Shown here: piece by piece, positions 1 to 8,103 of the stretch
How positions within the stretch are numbered: the stretch's first letter is position 1
Layout of the letters: each line of letters opens with the position of its first letter
Source of the DNA: CBDBND01 sp965262665
GTDB lineage: Bacteria > Pseudomonadota > Alphaproteobacteria > Rhodospirillales > Rhodospirillaceae
Length of the DNA stretch: 64,000 bases
Direction of reading: 5' to 3'
NCBI GenBank assembly: GCA_965262665.1
Contig: OZ253551.1
Span: forward strand, 434,001-498,000
Position numbers and translations under genes: made by a program
Notes under the pieces: model-generated
What the model was told of the DNA's origin: nothing
Databases searched by the model: none
What the model saw: the letters and a program-made list of their open reading frames with translations, nothing else

Positions 1-1079
1 TCGGTTCAAGGGGAAGAGAAGGTTCGGGAAGAAGGTGGTAGAGTTCTCGGGCGACGAAACGCTTAAGGCATCGGATGATGTCCTTCTTTGAAAGTCCGTC
101 GGCCTTGCGACGTTTAACATAGGCGATGGTAGGCGGGTGCCATCGCAGTCGGACGACGACAACTCGGTATAGAGCCGCATTGGCCTGTCGGTTTCCTCCA
201 CGATTTAGCCGGTGTCGGCCGCTAGTCTTGCCGGAGCCAGCCGGGATCGGGCAGACACCGCAAAGCTTGGCGAAGGCTGCTTCTGATCGGATTCGATCTG
301 TGTTGTCTCCCGCTGCGATCAACACCTCAGCGGCGGTATCGAAACCAACGCCGAACTGCTCGAGCATTTTGGGAGCTGCGGTTTTTGTGAGGACTTTGAG
401 CTGAGCACCGTGGACCTTGATCTCTTCGTGAAGGTCGAGCCAACGCCGTGCCAGGTGCGCAAGCGTGTATCGGGTCGCGACGTGCGGGTCCGACATATTG
501 CCGTTCGTTTCCAACGCAGCGCACACAATGATGAGTTTGTGGTCGGTAAGCGATTCGAGCTCGATGCGGAGTTCATCTGAAACGGTGACCAAAACTGCCT
601 TAAGTGTAATGATTGCCGCAGTACGCGCTTTGACAGCGGTATCACGGGCGATTTTGATTACGCGGACGGCTTCGATTTGGCCATTCGCGAGTTTAGGTGT
701 CGCGGTACCGCTCCCAGAGAGCACCGTTCGTGCAGCGTGCTCAGCATCGATGGGGTCACTCTTACCGGACAGGCGCCGCTCACCCTTGCGGGGCGGTCTA
801 GCGACTTCATGGACTATGTGGCCGTGACGGCGAAGGAACCGAGCGAGACCCGAGCCGTACGACCCGCAGCCCTCGGCAGCCCTCGACCCCGAACGCATGG
901 ATCTCGCCGAGTGATTGCGCCCAGACAAGCAACTCGGCGTAGCCGTCAGGGGTCGCCGCCGCCAGTTTCGGCTTGTCGATGAGGCCGCCGAGGCCGTCGA
1001 TGGCAACCGCGATGTGCTCATCTTTGTGCGTGTCGACCCCGACGATGACGTCGTGGCGTTGGAGTGCGATGCTAGGCAT
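1..1079 (-). pseudogene. IS110-family transposase, frameshifted, running off the left edge
   Basis: The N-terminal part (1079 down to about 880) reads MPSIALQRHDVIVGVDTHKD, the start of the DEDD (RuvC-like) domain of IS110 transposases. After a frameshift the rest reads on to the window edge and contains the Transposase_20-type stretch CGVCPIPAGSGKTSGRHRLN (about 290-190). ATG at 1079 is preferred over the in-frame ATG at 1097 because AAGGGATC sits just upstream of it. The frame is broken at 866-885 by a 10-bp tandem duplication; removing one copy restores VEGCGSYGSGLARFLRRHGH. Without that lesion the element would look full length. The family recombines DNA without inverted repeats, so no ends were assigned. 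Confidence 0.8.
866..885. repeat. 10-bp tandem duplication that breaks the IS110 transposase
   Basis: GCAGCCCTCG occurs twice head to tail (866-875 and 876-885). Deleting one copy puts the two halves of the transposase back in one frame, so this duplication is the inactivating lesion. Confidence 0.9.
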
Positions 1080-1097
1080 GATTGTTGATCCCTTCAC

Positions 1098-1569
1098 ATG
1101 GTCGATGGTCCGACTCGCTGGTCAGGCGGGAAGGACAGGACTGCGATGGGACCTGGTGGATCAGGCTCCTATTAGGTCACTGCCCACCTGGCCGGCGAGG
1201 CACTACGGCGCCGCTCGGGTGGCCGACACGTCAATGCAAAGACACGAAGTCGGTCATATTATGGGTCAGACCACCCAAGGCAGCGACGACGCGAAGCATC
1301 TCAGAACAGGGCTGCTTCCCGCGAAAGGATCCTCGCAGTCAGACTAAATCTGCTTGGTCGTCTCTCCCTATCCCCCTTTGGGGATTTCAGGGCCCAAGAA
1401 TGATTTTTGTCTGGATTAAACCGGACAACCACAGGCGACGAAGGTGGCTCAACAACAGGGAAGTTCTAACATACGCTTTTAGTCTGACAATGCCCGTGCG
1501 AGCCTTCTCTCTACGGACGGCCGCGGATTTCGCTGAAGAAATGCTCTTTAAGAAGCCCAATTGTCTTAG
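1098..1569. other. Gene-free stretch between IS110 and IS5, holding one IS6-like end
   Basis: No convincing gene is seen; reading frames here have no recognisable domain. It contains TTAGTCTGACAATGCC at 1479-1494, the same terminal sequence that bounds the IS6-like remnants at 4.1 and 13.2 kb. A weaker opposite-facing match, CAGTCAGACTAA, begins near 1336, so 1336-1494 may be a decayed small element. Confidence 0.5.
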
Positions 1570-2474
1570 AGGCCGTTTCGAAAGGGGTTGAGTGGCCGGT
1601 GTCGATGTGATTCCAGGAAGGTTGCTGAAACCGATCTGGAGCCGCCATGTGGACGCCGACCACCCGAGAGCAGCATAGCCGCAAGGCGCTGCGTTATCAG
1701 ACTGATTTGACCGATGCGGAGTGGGTTGTGATCGAGCCTCATTTGCCTCCGGCTCATGGCACGGGACGGCCCCGGTCATGGCCGATGCGAGAGATCGTCA
1801 ACGGCATTTTCTACGTGATGCGGGCTGGCTGCCCTTGGCGCTTGCTGCCAAGCGATTTACCACCGTGGGGCACGATCTATCGCTGGTTCGCTAAGTTCCG
1901 CGACGACGGCCTCCTTGAGAAGATCAACCACTTTCTGGTCATGGCCGATCGCGAGCGGGTCGGACGCGAGGCCAGCCCGAGCGGCGCGATTATCGACAGC
2001 CAGAGCGTCAAGACGACCGAGGCTGGTGGCCCCCGCGGCTACGATGCGGGCAAGAAGATCAAGGGGCGCAAGCGCCACGCGCTGGTCGACACCGACGGGC
2101 GCGGCCTCGTGCTCGAGGCGCATCCGGCGAGTATCCAGGACCGCGATGGTGGCGGGCCGCTGCTGTGCGCCTCACGCGGCTCGTTTCCGTTCATCGAGAA
2201 GGTCTTTGCCGACAGCGGCTACGCCGGCGAGAAGGTCGCCACGGCCACCATGATCGCCGTCGAGATCGTGCGCAAAAGCCCCGATCAGGTCGGCTTCGCC
2301 GTCCAACCGCGCCGCTGGGTCGTGGAGCGCTTCTTCGCCTGGATCAACCGCAACCGGCGACTGGCAAAGGACTTCGAGGCCACCATCGCCTCGGCCCGCG
2401 CCTTCCTCTACGCCGCCTCCGTCATGCTCCTCGTCCGCAGATTGGCCCGAGCCGCATGACTTTCGAAACCGACT
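1570..2474. mobile_element. IS5-family insertion sequence (IS427-like), complete
   Basis: The element is about 905 bp and carries one transposase gene. Terminal inverted repeats are AGGCCGTTTCGAAAG at 1570-1584 and its inverted partner at 2460-2474 (13 of 15 match). Both sides are flanked by CTTAG (1565-1569 and 2475-2479), consistent with a short target duplication containing the TA that this group favours. Ends and gene are intact, so this copy could still move. Confidence 0.85.
1647..2459 (+). CDS. IS5-family transposase
   Basis: This 270-residue protein cuts and joins the ends of its own element. The DDE catalytic positions are visible: Asp in AIIDSQSVKT, Asp in VFADSGYAGE and Glu in VVERFFAWINRNRRL near the C-terminus. 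The N-terminal part (about residues 18-75) matches the DUF4096-type insertion-element domain with the WRLLPSDLPPWGTIYRWF stretch. Length is normal for the IS427 group and the frame is open throughout, unlike most transposases in this window. It nearly fills its element, ending 15 bp before the right inverted repeat begins to close it. Confidence 0.93.
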   Translation: MWTPTTREQHSRKALRYQTDLTDAEWVVIEPHLPPAHGTGRPRSWPMREIVNGIFYVMRAGCPWRLLPSDLPPWGTIYRWFAKFRDDGLLEKINHFLVMADRERVGREASPSGAIIDSQSVKTTEAGGPRGYDAGKKIKGRKRHALVDTDGRGLVLEAHPASIQDRDGGGPLLCASRGSFPFIEKVFADSGYAGEKVATATMIAVEIVRKSPDQVGFAVQPRRWVVERFFAWINRNRRLAKDFEATIASARAFLYAASVMLLVRRLARAA

Positions 2475-2512
2475 CTTAGAGCTTCCGAGTGATCGAGGTC
2501 AAAACCGCGCCA

Positions 2513-2588
2513 TGTCTCTTTTGAAAATGTCATCTAAACCTGGATGTCTTGCATCATGAAGAGCGGCGGTAGGATTTTCGGAAGGGCA
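2513..2588. repeat. Small palindromic mobile repeat, family B, copy 1
   Basis: A 76-bp unit with a degenerate left end TGTCTCTTTTGAAAATGTCA and right end GGATTTTCGGAAGGGCA, which are inverted relative to each other. The centre TGCATCATGAAGA is shared with the copy at 27261-27338. See the copies at 3777, 27261, 28564, 30453 and 37944. Confidence 0.65.
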
Positions 2589-2613
2589 GGTAGTTAGGAC
2601 AAAAATAGCTTCT

Positions 2614-3269
2614 TTAGTGAGGGGATTTGATCTCGCTGCGCATCAGAGCACTAACAGCCTGACTATCTGCGTTACCGCGCACAGAGAGACCCTCAGCAAC
2701 GCCTGTACGATCATATTCGTCTCGGTTTTGGTTGAGTTTCCATTTTCCCTCAATTTTGTTAATCGTCATCTCAAGTCCGACGACAGCCTGCAGCATCCTT
2801 TCCACGAAATCCTCTGGCGCATCAGTGACAGACCATGGGTCACAAATTCCTTCTCATGCTGGTCTGTCAATGCACTGACATGCTTATGGAGCCATTCTTT
2901 GTCATTAATGGTACGAATTTGTCCTTGAGCAGGAACAACCGCGTAGTTCCAGGTCGGAACCACTTTTCTATGCTTTCGTTTGCTAGGGTACCATTGCGGC
3001 GTGATGTAGGCCTGAGGTCCATGGAAAATTGCAGTCGCATCTAATCCGTCGCCGATCTCCTTCCAATAATCATTTGCTTTGGCAAGATGGCCGTGCAAAA
3101 CGGGATGAGAATCGGGTTCCGACGTGTGAAGAAGCATCGGTAAATGACTAATACTTGGCTGTCCGTCTCTCACTGATACGAGAGTGGCAAAGGGATAAGA
3201 CCTCACAAAATCAAGTAACTCGGTCCTGTCACCAACACGATGCTTGGCTGGATTGTACAGAGCGGACAT
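2614..3269 (-). pseudogene. paiB: PaiB-like FMN-binding negative transcriptional regulator, frameshifted
   Basis: The N-terminal part (start MSALYNPAKHRVGDR at 3269) and the C-terminal part (VERMLQAVVGLEMTINKIEG, ending at 2614) both match the PaiB family, which has a split-barrel flavin-binding fold and represses sporulation or protease genes in Bacillus. PHLP-like and HGPQAYITPQWYPSK segments typical of the family are present. The two parts are in different frames. The break lies near 2842-2850, where CCC instead of CCCC separates FVT from PWSVTDAPEDFV, so one added C would restore a protein of about 218 residues, the usual family length. It stands alone between mobile repeats. The lesion could be genuine decay or a homopolymer error. 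Confidence 0.8.
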
Positions 3270-3294
3270 GAGGTGGATGAGTCCTCCGGGTATT

Positions 3295-3311
3295 GGTATT
3301 GTCAGACTACG
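3295..3311. repeat. Solitary IS6-like terminal sequence
   Basis: GGTATTGTCAGACTACG matches the GGCATTGTCAGACTAA end that bounds the IS6-like remnants elsewhere in the window. No partner end was seen nearby. Confidence 0.5.
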
Positions 3312-3467
3312 TGAGCCAAGTTTGTAGAATCGGCGCCTTGTCAAAGTAATTGGTTCGGGCCAACGCCTCCATGCCCTTGTTCCCAGGGTTTAGCCACTAA
3401 ACTGTTTGTGCGCTTGGAATTGACCAATCACGGCGGGGTTCGGAAAGACGAGAACTCATCTCACCGG

Positions 3468-3755
3468 TCAATTCGGTCGGCGTGGTTTTCCAGGTTCCGT
3501 GAAATGCATCTTTGACGTTTGGTCTTCGTCAAGCTTGAGAATGCCGCGTTCAAGCAACTGCTGACGTACTTGCAACATAGCCTCGGTGGCATGGGCAAAC
3601 CCTTCAATGGGAAAGATCAACCGTTGTTTAAATTTGGGCTTCAAGCGTCCGTGGTCATCTTTTTCTTCCACTGACACGGTTAACAGGTCAACCCGGACCA
3701 CGCTCCCGGAGACAGTGATTTCTCCGATCGCATCGGCATAAATTTCGTCTGACAT
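3468..3755 (-). CDS. Conserved hypothetical protein, 95 residues
   Basis: A small soluble protein beginning MSDEIYADAIGEITVSGSVV, with no signal peptide or membrane segment. The pattern is a short beta-rich N-terminal half (about residues 5-55) followed by an amphipathic helix containing EAMLQVRQQLLERGILKLDE. I do not recognise a family with a known function. The start at 3755 is chosen because AAGGAG (3763-3768) lies 7 bases upstream; an upstream in-frame ATG at 3842 would put the N-terminus inside a mobile repeat. The repeat copy at 3777 sits just upstream of this ribosome binding site, so the native promoter has probably been displaced. Confidence 0.7.
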   Translation of the reverse strand: MSDEIYADAIGEITVSGSVVRVDLLTVSVEEKDDHGRLKPKFKQRLIFPIEGFAHATEAMLQVRQQLLERGILKLDEDQTSKMHFTEPGKPRRPN

Positions 3756-3776
3756 CGTCGCGCTCCTTGGTTGATC

Positions 3777-3840
3777 TGTCCTTGTTGGAAAACCTATCTG
3801 CCACTCTTCATGATGCAAACCGTTTAGGCCATTGTCAGGC
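3777..3840. repeat. Family B small repeat, copy 2, degenerate and reversed
   Basis: The left end TGTCCTTGTTGGAAAACCTA faces right. The centre CTCTTCATGATGCA is the reverse complement of the centre of the copies at 2513 and 27261. The far end is lost against an IS6-like end, GGCATTGTCAGACTAA, at 3839-3854. The repeat begins 21 bp upstream of the start codon at 3755. Confidence 0.55.
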
Positions 3841-3855
3841 ATTGTCAGACTAAAT

Positions 3856-4180
3856 TGCCTTGAGCTGAAAATTAAGGCCTCCTAGCCTCCGTCGATGAAC
3901 AATTCCTTCCGATATTTCAATAGCTCGCCTTCCGTAATGGAGCGGTCGATGTCAAGCACAGATCTTCACGATCTTCCAGCCTGACACGATCTCTTGAACA
4001 TGAAACACCTTCGCCTGCGGGCGATCATCGTCCCAGGTATGGTCAACTTAGGTGGTTGGGCATTATCAGACTAACCGGGTCGGGACCTAGTGAACTTATA
4101 TTTGAGAGCTGTCAGGCTGCGATTGTAGGTTCTTAAGATCCGGTCCAATTAGTCTGACAATGCCCCCGTGACGGTGTGTT
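3856..4180. other. Gene-free stretch with IS6-derived small element
   Basis: No gene is seen here. The right part (4059-4165) is the small inverted-repeat element described separately; the left part (3856-4058) shows no recognisable feature. Confidence 0.5.
4059..4165. mobile_element. 107-bp inverted-repeat element derived from an IS6-like end
   Basis: Bounded by GGCATTATCAGACTAA (4059-4074) and TTAGTCTGACAATGCCC (4149-4165). Its first 70 bases follow the same order as the end of the IS6-like remnant at 13237 (the GGACCTA-GAACTT and AGGCTGC-ATTG blocks), so it looks like an internally deleted, non-autonomous derivative with no coding capacity. Confidence 0.7.
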
Positions 4181-5077
4181 TCACTTGGGCGTATCCAGCC
4201 ACTGGGTCAGAGCGGTTGAAATTTCGTCCGGGCCCGTTTCGAAAACGCTTTCAGTGATCTCCGATATCTCGATGAGATCGGCCTCCGGTAACAGCTCCCG
4301 GTGCGCATTCAATGTCTGCCGCGTCAGCATTTCATGAGGCTGAAGTACGAGAACCGGCTGTGTGATCTTTGGAAAACGGTCCTCCGGTCTGTATGTCCAA
4401 ACCGCGTCGTAGGCATACCAGGACTTATCGAGGGAATGGATGTCTTCGAGGAAGATCTTGGACGCCCGTTCAAGGGAAACACCCTCTGCCCGGTTGATTA
4501 CCATGAGGTACCACCGGTTCACGACAAAACTGCCGTCTTCCGGCAGAGGCTTGCCTCTTGGCAGACCGGCCAGACGTTCGTCCCGATACTCTTGCGGATA
4601 GTAAGCGATGCCAGACAGCACCACACGGCGTACCAAATCCGGCCGTTGCACCGCGAGTTCAGAAGCGATGAACACGCCGGTGTGGAAGCCGAACACGTCT
4701 ACTTTGCCTTTGCCGCCATCGCCGTAGCCGAGAGCCTCCAAGGCGTCAGCCATGGCGTCAGACAAACCGACCATGTCCTGCGGTTCATCCGGCCTTTCTG
4801 ACTCACCGTAGCCAGGCGTGTCGAACGCAATGGCCAGACGGTCACGGCCAACACGCTCTGTGAGCGGGCGGTATTCTTCCGCAGACTTTGGGTTTTGATG
4901 GAAAAGAACTACCGGCGCCTTGTCGCCCTCACCGGTGGAGGGCCAGGCCGAGTGGTAGTGGATCTGCCCGTAGCGGGCGTCCACGTATCCCTTTTTGTAA
5001 ATGATGTCCTGTGCCATGGCTGAACTGCTTACACCGACAGTCATGACCAGGGCAATGAATGTCCCTAAAACTCGCAT
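4181..5077 (-). CDS. Secreted alpha/beta hydrolase with His at the nucleophile elbow
   Basis: A protein of about 298 residues with a Sec signal peptide (VLGTFIALVMTVGVSSSAMA, cut before QDIIY), so it is expected in the periplasm. The alpha/beta-hydrolase fold is shown by the oxyanion segment VVLFHQNPKS, the DTPGYGESERP strand-loop and a late strand PVLVLQPHE. The nucleophile elbow reads VFGFHTGVF, so His stands where Ser, Cys or Asp is expected in GxSxG. It may act by another mechanism or be a pseudo-enzyme; the substrate cannot be inferred. ATG 5077 is chosen over GTG 5083 because AAGGAA (5087-5092) is then well spaced. That ribosome binding site lies inside the end of an inserted element. 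The gene stands alone. Confidence 0.8.
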   Translation of the reverse strand: MRVLGTFIALVMTVGVSSSAMAQDIIYKKGYVDARYGQIHYHSAWPSTGEGDKAPVVLFHQNPKSAEEYRPLTERVGRDRLAIAFDTPGYGESERPDEPQDMVGLSDAMADALEALGYGDGGKGKVDVFGFHTGVFIASELAVQRPDLVRRVVLSGIAYYPQEYRDERLAGLPRGKPLPEDGSFVVNRWYLMVINRAEGVSLERASKIFLEDIHSLDKSWYAYDAVWTYRPEDRFPKITQPVLVLQPHEMLTRQTLNAHRELLPEADLIEISEITESVFETGPDEISTALTQWLDTPK

Positions 5078-5085
5078 TGTCACCG

Positions 5086-5845
5086 GTTCCTTCCGAAAAC
5101 CTCATCCGGTTGATTTGAGTATAAAACGTCTGTACTCCGTTTGGGATGATATCGTTTATTGGGCTGTTGTTCCCGGCATTGGTGGCCATGGTCAAGGGAC
5201 CGCGCCGACTGGCCGCAGAGAACATCGCATTGAGACATCAAGTCTCGGTCCTGAGACTTAAGCACCCCGGTCGCATCCGTCTTTCCCGTCTGGACCGTAT
5301 TTTCTTGAGTTGGCTTGTGAAGATCTGCCCTTCGGTTCTCGGCTCCATTGTGGTGGTTAAGCCTGAGACCGTTCTGCGCTGGCACAGGTATGGTTTTCGA
5401 TGTCTGTGGCGCTGGAGATGACGCAATCCCGGCGGCCGACCGGTAATTGACAGGGAAATACGGGACCTCATTAGAATAATGGCGCGGGACAACCCTCTTT
5501 GGGATGCGCCGCGCATCCACGGTGAACTCCTCAAACTGGGCTTTGAGGTATCCCAATCTACAGTGAGCAAGTATCTGGGGCGTTGTTACCGGCCCAGAGG
5601 CCAGAGCTGGAAGACGTTCATTACCAATCACAAGGATGCCATTGCAGCCGTTGACCTGTTTGTGGTTCCCACAACGCGTTTCAAGCTCCTTTATGGGCTC
5701 GTAATCTTACGCCTCAAACGAAGGGCGTTGGTCTGGACCAATGCCACCTACCATCCGACCGCGGCTTGGATCGCCAACCAGGTGAGCCAAGCCGTTCCCA
5801 GGGAGATCGCGCCGCGACACCTTATCAGGGACCGGGATGTCAGTT
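5086..5845. mobile_element. Remnant of an rve-type (integrase core) insertion element
   Basis: The left end TTCCTTCCGAAAACCTCATC starts at about 5087 and is the same terminal sequence found on the family B small repeats, which are therefore probably its non-autonomous derivatives. The longer match CCGGTTGATTTGAGT (5107-5121) also occurs at 28390-28404. The right part is missing: after 5845 the sequence switches to a prepilin peptidase fragment. Confidence 0.7.
5146..5845 (+). pseudogene. Integrase-core transposase, nonsense mutation and 3' truncation
   Basis: The product resembles the roughly 350-residue rve-fold transposases common in alphaproteobacteria: LAAENIALRHQVSVLR, then WGAP-like WDAPRIHGELLKLGFEVSQS, then SVDLF-like AVDLFVVPTTRFKLLYGLVI and the strand RHLIRDRD that carries a catalytic Asp. 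An in-frame TGA at 5419-5421 replaces a residue in a basic stretch (WRWR stop RNPGGRPV). The reading frame is lost right after RHLIRDRD, so the catalytic Glu region is absent. It cannot make active transposase. Confidence 0.8.
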
Positions 5846-6132
5846 AAGCGGCAAGACTTCCAATCGCCAAACCCGGCCCAAGCGGCATTTCCCCACGCCA
5901 CAACGCCCGCCGGTTAATGGCGGATGCAGCTCCGACTGCAGCTAAGGTAAGAAGGCCCGACAAAGCCATCACATAGGGAAGAGCCCAGGGCCCAAGCCAC
6001 AAGCCACCAACAGCGACCAGTTTGATGTCGCCCAAACCCATGGCTTCGCGGCCCTTGGCGCGGGTCACTATCCACCGCAGGCCGTAAAAGACGGCGGCGT
6101 TAATGACGGCGCCAAGGAGCGCGCTTGGCCAT
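5844..6132 (-). pseudogene. Type IV prepilin peptidase (A24), internal fragment
   Basis: The fragment reads WPSALLGAVINAAVFYGLRW, then MGLGDIKLVAVGGLWLGPW and ALWRGEMPLGPGLAIGSLAA on the minus strand. GLGD is the second catalytic aspartate motif of A24 peptidases, which cut and N-methylate type IV pilins and type II secretion pseudopilins at the inner membrane. Only about 95 residues of an expected 250 remain, with two hydrophobic segments. One side is cut by the integrase-type element and the other by an IS630 fragment, so it is a stranded piece of a deleted gene. Confidence 0.75.
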
Positions 6133-6325
6133 CCGATATCTGCCGCCCTACAGTCCCGACTGCAACCCGATCGAGATGGCCTTCGCCAAACTCAAGGCGC
6201 TCCTGAGAAAGGCCGCCGCCAGAACCGTCGACGACCTGTGGGACGCCATTGCCGAGGCCATCGACGCCTTCACCTCAACCGAATGCGAAAACTACTTCGC
6301 CGCCGCCGGATATGATCGGGACTAA
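6133..6325 (+). pseudogene. IS630-family transposase, C-terminal fragment
   Basis: This reads YLPPYSPDCNPIEMAFAKLK, followed by the conserved tail ending NYFAAAGYDRD. It is the last third of an IS630 (DDE_3) transposase including the catalytic Glu in NPIE. The rest of the gene is absent, and it differs from the IS630 copy at 22.4-23.3 kb. Confidence 0.8.
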
Positions 6326-6404
6326 ATTGAAGGCCTATATCACCTTGACATAAGATCGCGGCGCAGTTACGATTTCCGTCACTTAGCGCCACCTTTGGAA
6401 GGCA

Positions 6405-6905
6405 ATGCCCGGTCGATTCTTGAAATGGCTCGGCGGCAAGGTCGCCGAGCATACGGTTTTAAGGCTTATCGCGACCCCGGCCATGGCTTATCTGGCAGGA
6501 GTCGGCGCACAGCTTCAACAGGGGGCAAGAGGCGTGCTTGATGCCGTTCCGCCCCTTTTCTGGCCCATTTTGTCGGCGCTGGTGATTGCAGTGGTTTTCC
6601 ATGCAACCGTTGTATCTCCAGTGATCAAGCGGCGTAGAGAGTACAAGATGGCGTATTTCAAGCAGGTAGAGAGTACTTTTGGCTTTCTCGCCGGGGCGTA
6701 CAAGCCGGAAACGCTAGATCCCAAGCGACCTGGCAATCCAGAAGCCATGAAGGAACAGACACAAGCCCACGTCGACCTACTACGCGCGCGAATGATGAAG
6801 GACCGGCGACCAAGCATTCCGCCTATGATAGATGTGTCCAGCACGGAGTCTTTGCGTGGGTGGTATGAGTTTCTGCGCGCGGAGCGCGCGAAGGTCTACC
6901 TATGA
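6405..6905 (+). CDS. Hypothetical membrane protein, 166 residues
   Basis: Unrecognised protein. It has an amphipathic or hydrophobic stretch at about residues 19-35 and one clear membrane segment at about residues 47-70 (PPLFWPILSALVIAVVFHAT). A basic turn (KRRREYK) and a soluble C-terminal domain of about 90 residues follow. GGAAGG lies just upstream of ATG 6405. Its stop overlaps the next start (ATGAGC at 6902), so the two were a translationally coupled pair before IS1595 cut the second one. It may come from an accessory island, but function cannot be assigned. Confidence 0.6.
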   Translation: MPGRFLKWLGGKVAEHTVLRLIATPAMAYLAGVGAQLQQGARGVLDAVPPLFWPILSALVIAVVFHATVVSPVIKRRREYKMAYFKQVESTFGFLAGAYKPETLDPKRPGNPEAMKEQTQAHVDLLRARMMKDRRPSIPPMIDVSSTESLRGWYEFLRAERAKVYL

Positions 6906-6968
6906 GCGACTCATTCCCTCCCGAAGAAGCGCGGCGGCGCTTCGACGCCTTGTTCGAAGCGATGGTCC
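6902..6968 (+). pseudogene. Small hypothetical gene cut after about 22 codons by IS1595
   Basis: It starts MSDSFPPEEARRRFDALFEA, a start resembling short alphaproteobacterial proteins beginning MSD.FPPEET.RR. ATG overlaps the stop of the preceding gene. After about codon 22 the frame enters the IS1595-like element, so the gene is truncated. Confidence 0.5.
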
Positions 6969-7823
6969 TTAGAGGCTCGCCACCAGATCGCCGAAAATCG
7001 CTTCGGGCCGCTTCCGACGATTGTAGCGATACTCAAACTCCTTCACGTATTTCTGAAGGTGTTTCCGGGACACGTGAACGTGCGTCCCACGAATCGACAG
7101 CTTCAACCGCGCCCAAAAGCCCTCGATCCCGTTAACATGGCAATCGCCGTCAACATATTCACCCGCCCCATGGTTGACCGTTTCATGCTCGAAGCCGGCC
7201 TTGGAAAGCCCACTGTAGGATTTCAGTTCGTCGGTATGGACCGTGCTTCCTTGTTCGACGTTCCCTTTGATGATCGGCTGAAGTGTTTTTTTGCGAACGT
7301 TCGGGACAACGTTCGCCATTACATCGCCGTCCCGTTCCAGCATCCCAAAGACTACGGTCTTATTAGGTGCGCCGCGTCCACGCTTCCCACCAGTAGTACG
7401 CCCACCAACATAGGTTTCATCGGCCTCAACATCGCCGCCAAGAGGCGTTTCCCCATCAACCTCTGCCATGTACTTGCGGATTTCGTGCGCCATCCGCCAC
7501 GCCGTCTTGTAGGGAATGCCCAACTGGCGCTCCAATTCCTTAGCGGCAACACCGTGACGCGAGACAGAGAACAGATGCATGGCATAGAACCACTTGTGCA
7601 ACGGCAAGTGTGTCCGCTCCATGGGAGTGCCAACAGTAGGATGCAGGTGGTGGCCGCAATGCTGGCAGACATACCCTCGGTCCTTCGTCATGCGGTAGAA
7701 TTTTCCGAACACGCCGCACTTCGGGCAGTCCAGTTCTGTACCGCCATAACGCTCTGTCATGATGCGTTTCAGGCACGCCTCATCGTTCGGATATTGTTTC
7801 TGAAACTCGTAAAAGCTGGTCAT
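6969..7823 (-). CDS. IS1595-family (ISXO2-like) transposase
   Basis: An intact 284-residue transposase. An N-terminal zinc ribbon has CPKC (about residues 34-37) and CQHCGHHLHPTVGTPME (about 53-69). The ISXO2-type catalytic domain follows, with VEADETYVGGR, then TVHTDELKSY and VNGIEGFWARLKLSIRGTHV, giving the DDN/E set used by this family. The start follows GGAGGTCGCG. Short terminal repeats could not be pinned down, but the outer limits lie near 6968 and 7895, because host reading frames are cut there on both sides. The two flanking genes are unrelated, so DNA has probably been lost next to this element. Confidence 0.9.
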   Translation of the reverse strand: MTSFYEFQKQYPNDEACLKRIMTERYGGTELDCPKCGVFGKFYRMTKDRGYVCQHCGHHLHPTVGTPMERTHLPLHKWFYAMHLFSVSRHGVAAKELERQLGIPYKTAWRMAHEIRKYMAEVDGETPLGGDVEADETYVGGRTTGGKRGRGAPNKTVVFGMLERDGDVMANVVPNVRKKTLQPIIKGNVEQGSTVHTDELKSYSGLSKAGFEHETVNHGAGEYVDGDCHVNGIEGFWARLKLSIRGTHVHVSRKHLQKYVKEFEYRYNRRKRPEAIFGDLVASL

Positions 7824-7895
7824 CGCGACCTCCTATGCCCTAAATATAGGAAGCTGCAACCCTTATGTAAAGGTGATAATCGCGAAATTGAATCT

Positions 7896-8082
7896 GCTCT
7901 AGGTTTTCACCGCCCGATCCGTAAGAAAACGCCTGTACGTATTCGATGACAGTGCGAAAGCCGACAATGGCCCAGCCGACAACCACACCGACTACGACAG
8001 CAAGAATAGCGAGCACCAGATTGTCATGCCGGAGGAAAGCGACCAGACGGCCTCGCACCGGTGGTGTGTTATCTAACGCCAT
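7896..8082 (-). pseudogene. CLC-type chloride channel, N-terminal 60 residues only
   Basis: The sequence contains LRHDNLVLAILAVVVGVVVG, then GFRTVIEYVQ and FSYGSGGENL. This is the cytoplasmic start and first membrane helix of CLC chloride/proton antiporters, normally about 450-600 residues. The frame enters the IS1595-like element at about 7895 and the rest of the channel is not found in this window. It starts 21 bp after the metF stop on the same strand, so it was probably the downstream gene of a metF operon. Confidence 0.7.
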
Positions 8083-8103
8083 GATCAGGCGTTTCGACTC
8101 GAA

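Noticed and set aside
1387..1779. Minus-strand frame crossing the left end of IS5
   Set aside because: It crosses the inverted repeat and the start of the IS5 transposase gene and shows no domain.
6950..7910. Terminal inverted repeats of IS1595
   Set aside because: No convincing pair was found by eye, so only the points where host frames break were used as limits.
7059..7949. A 296-codon open frame on the plus strand
   Set aside because: Antisense to the IS1595 transposase, which has clear zinc and catalytic motifs.
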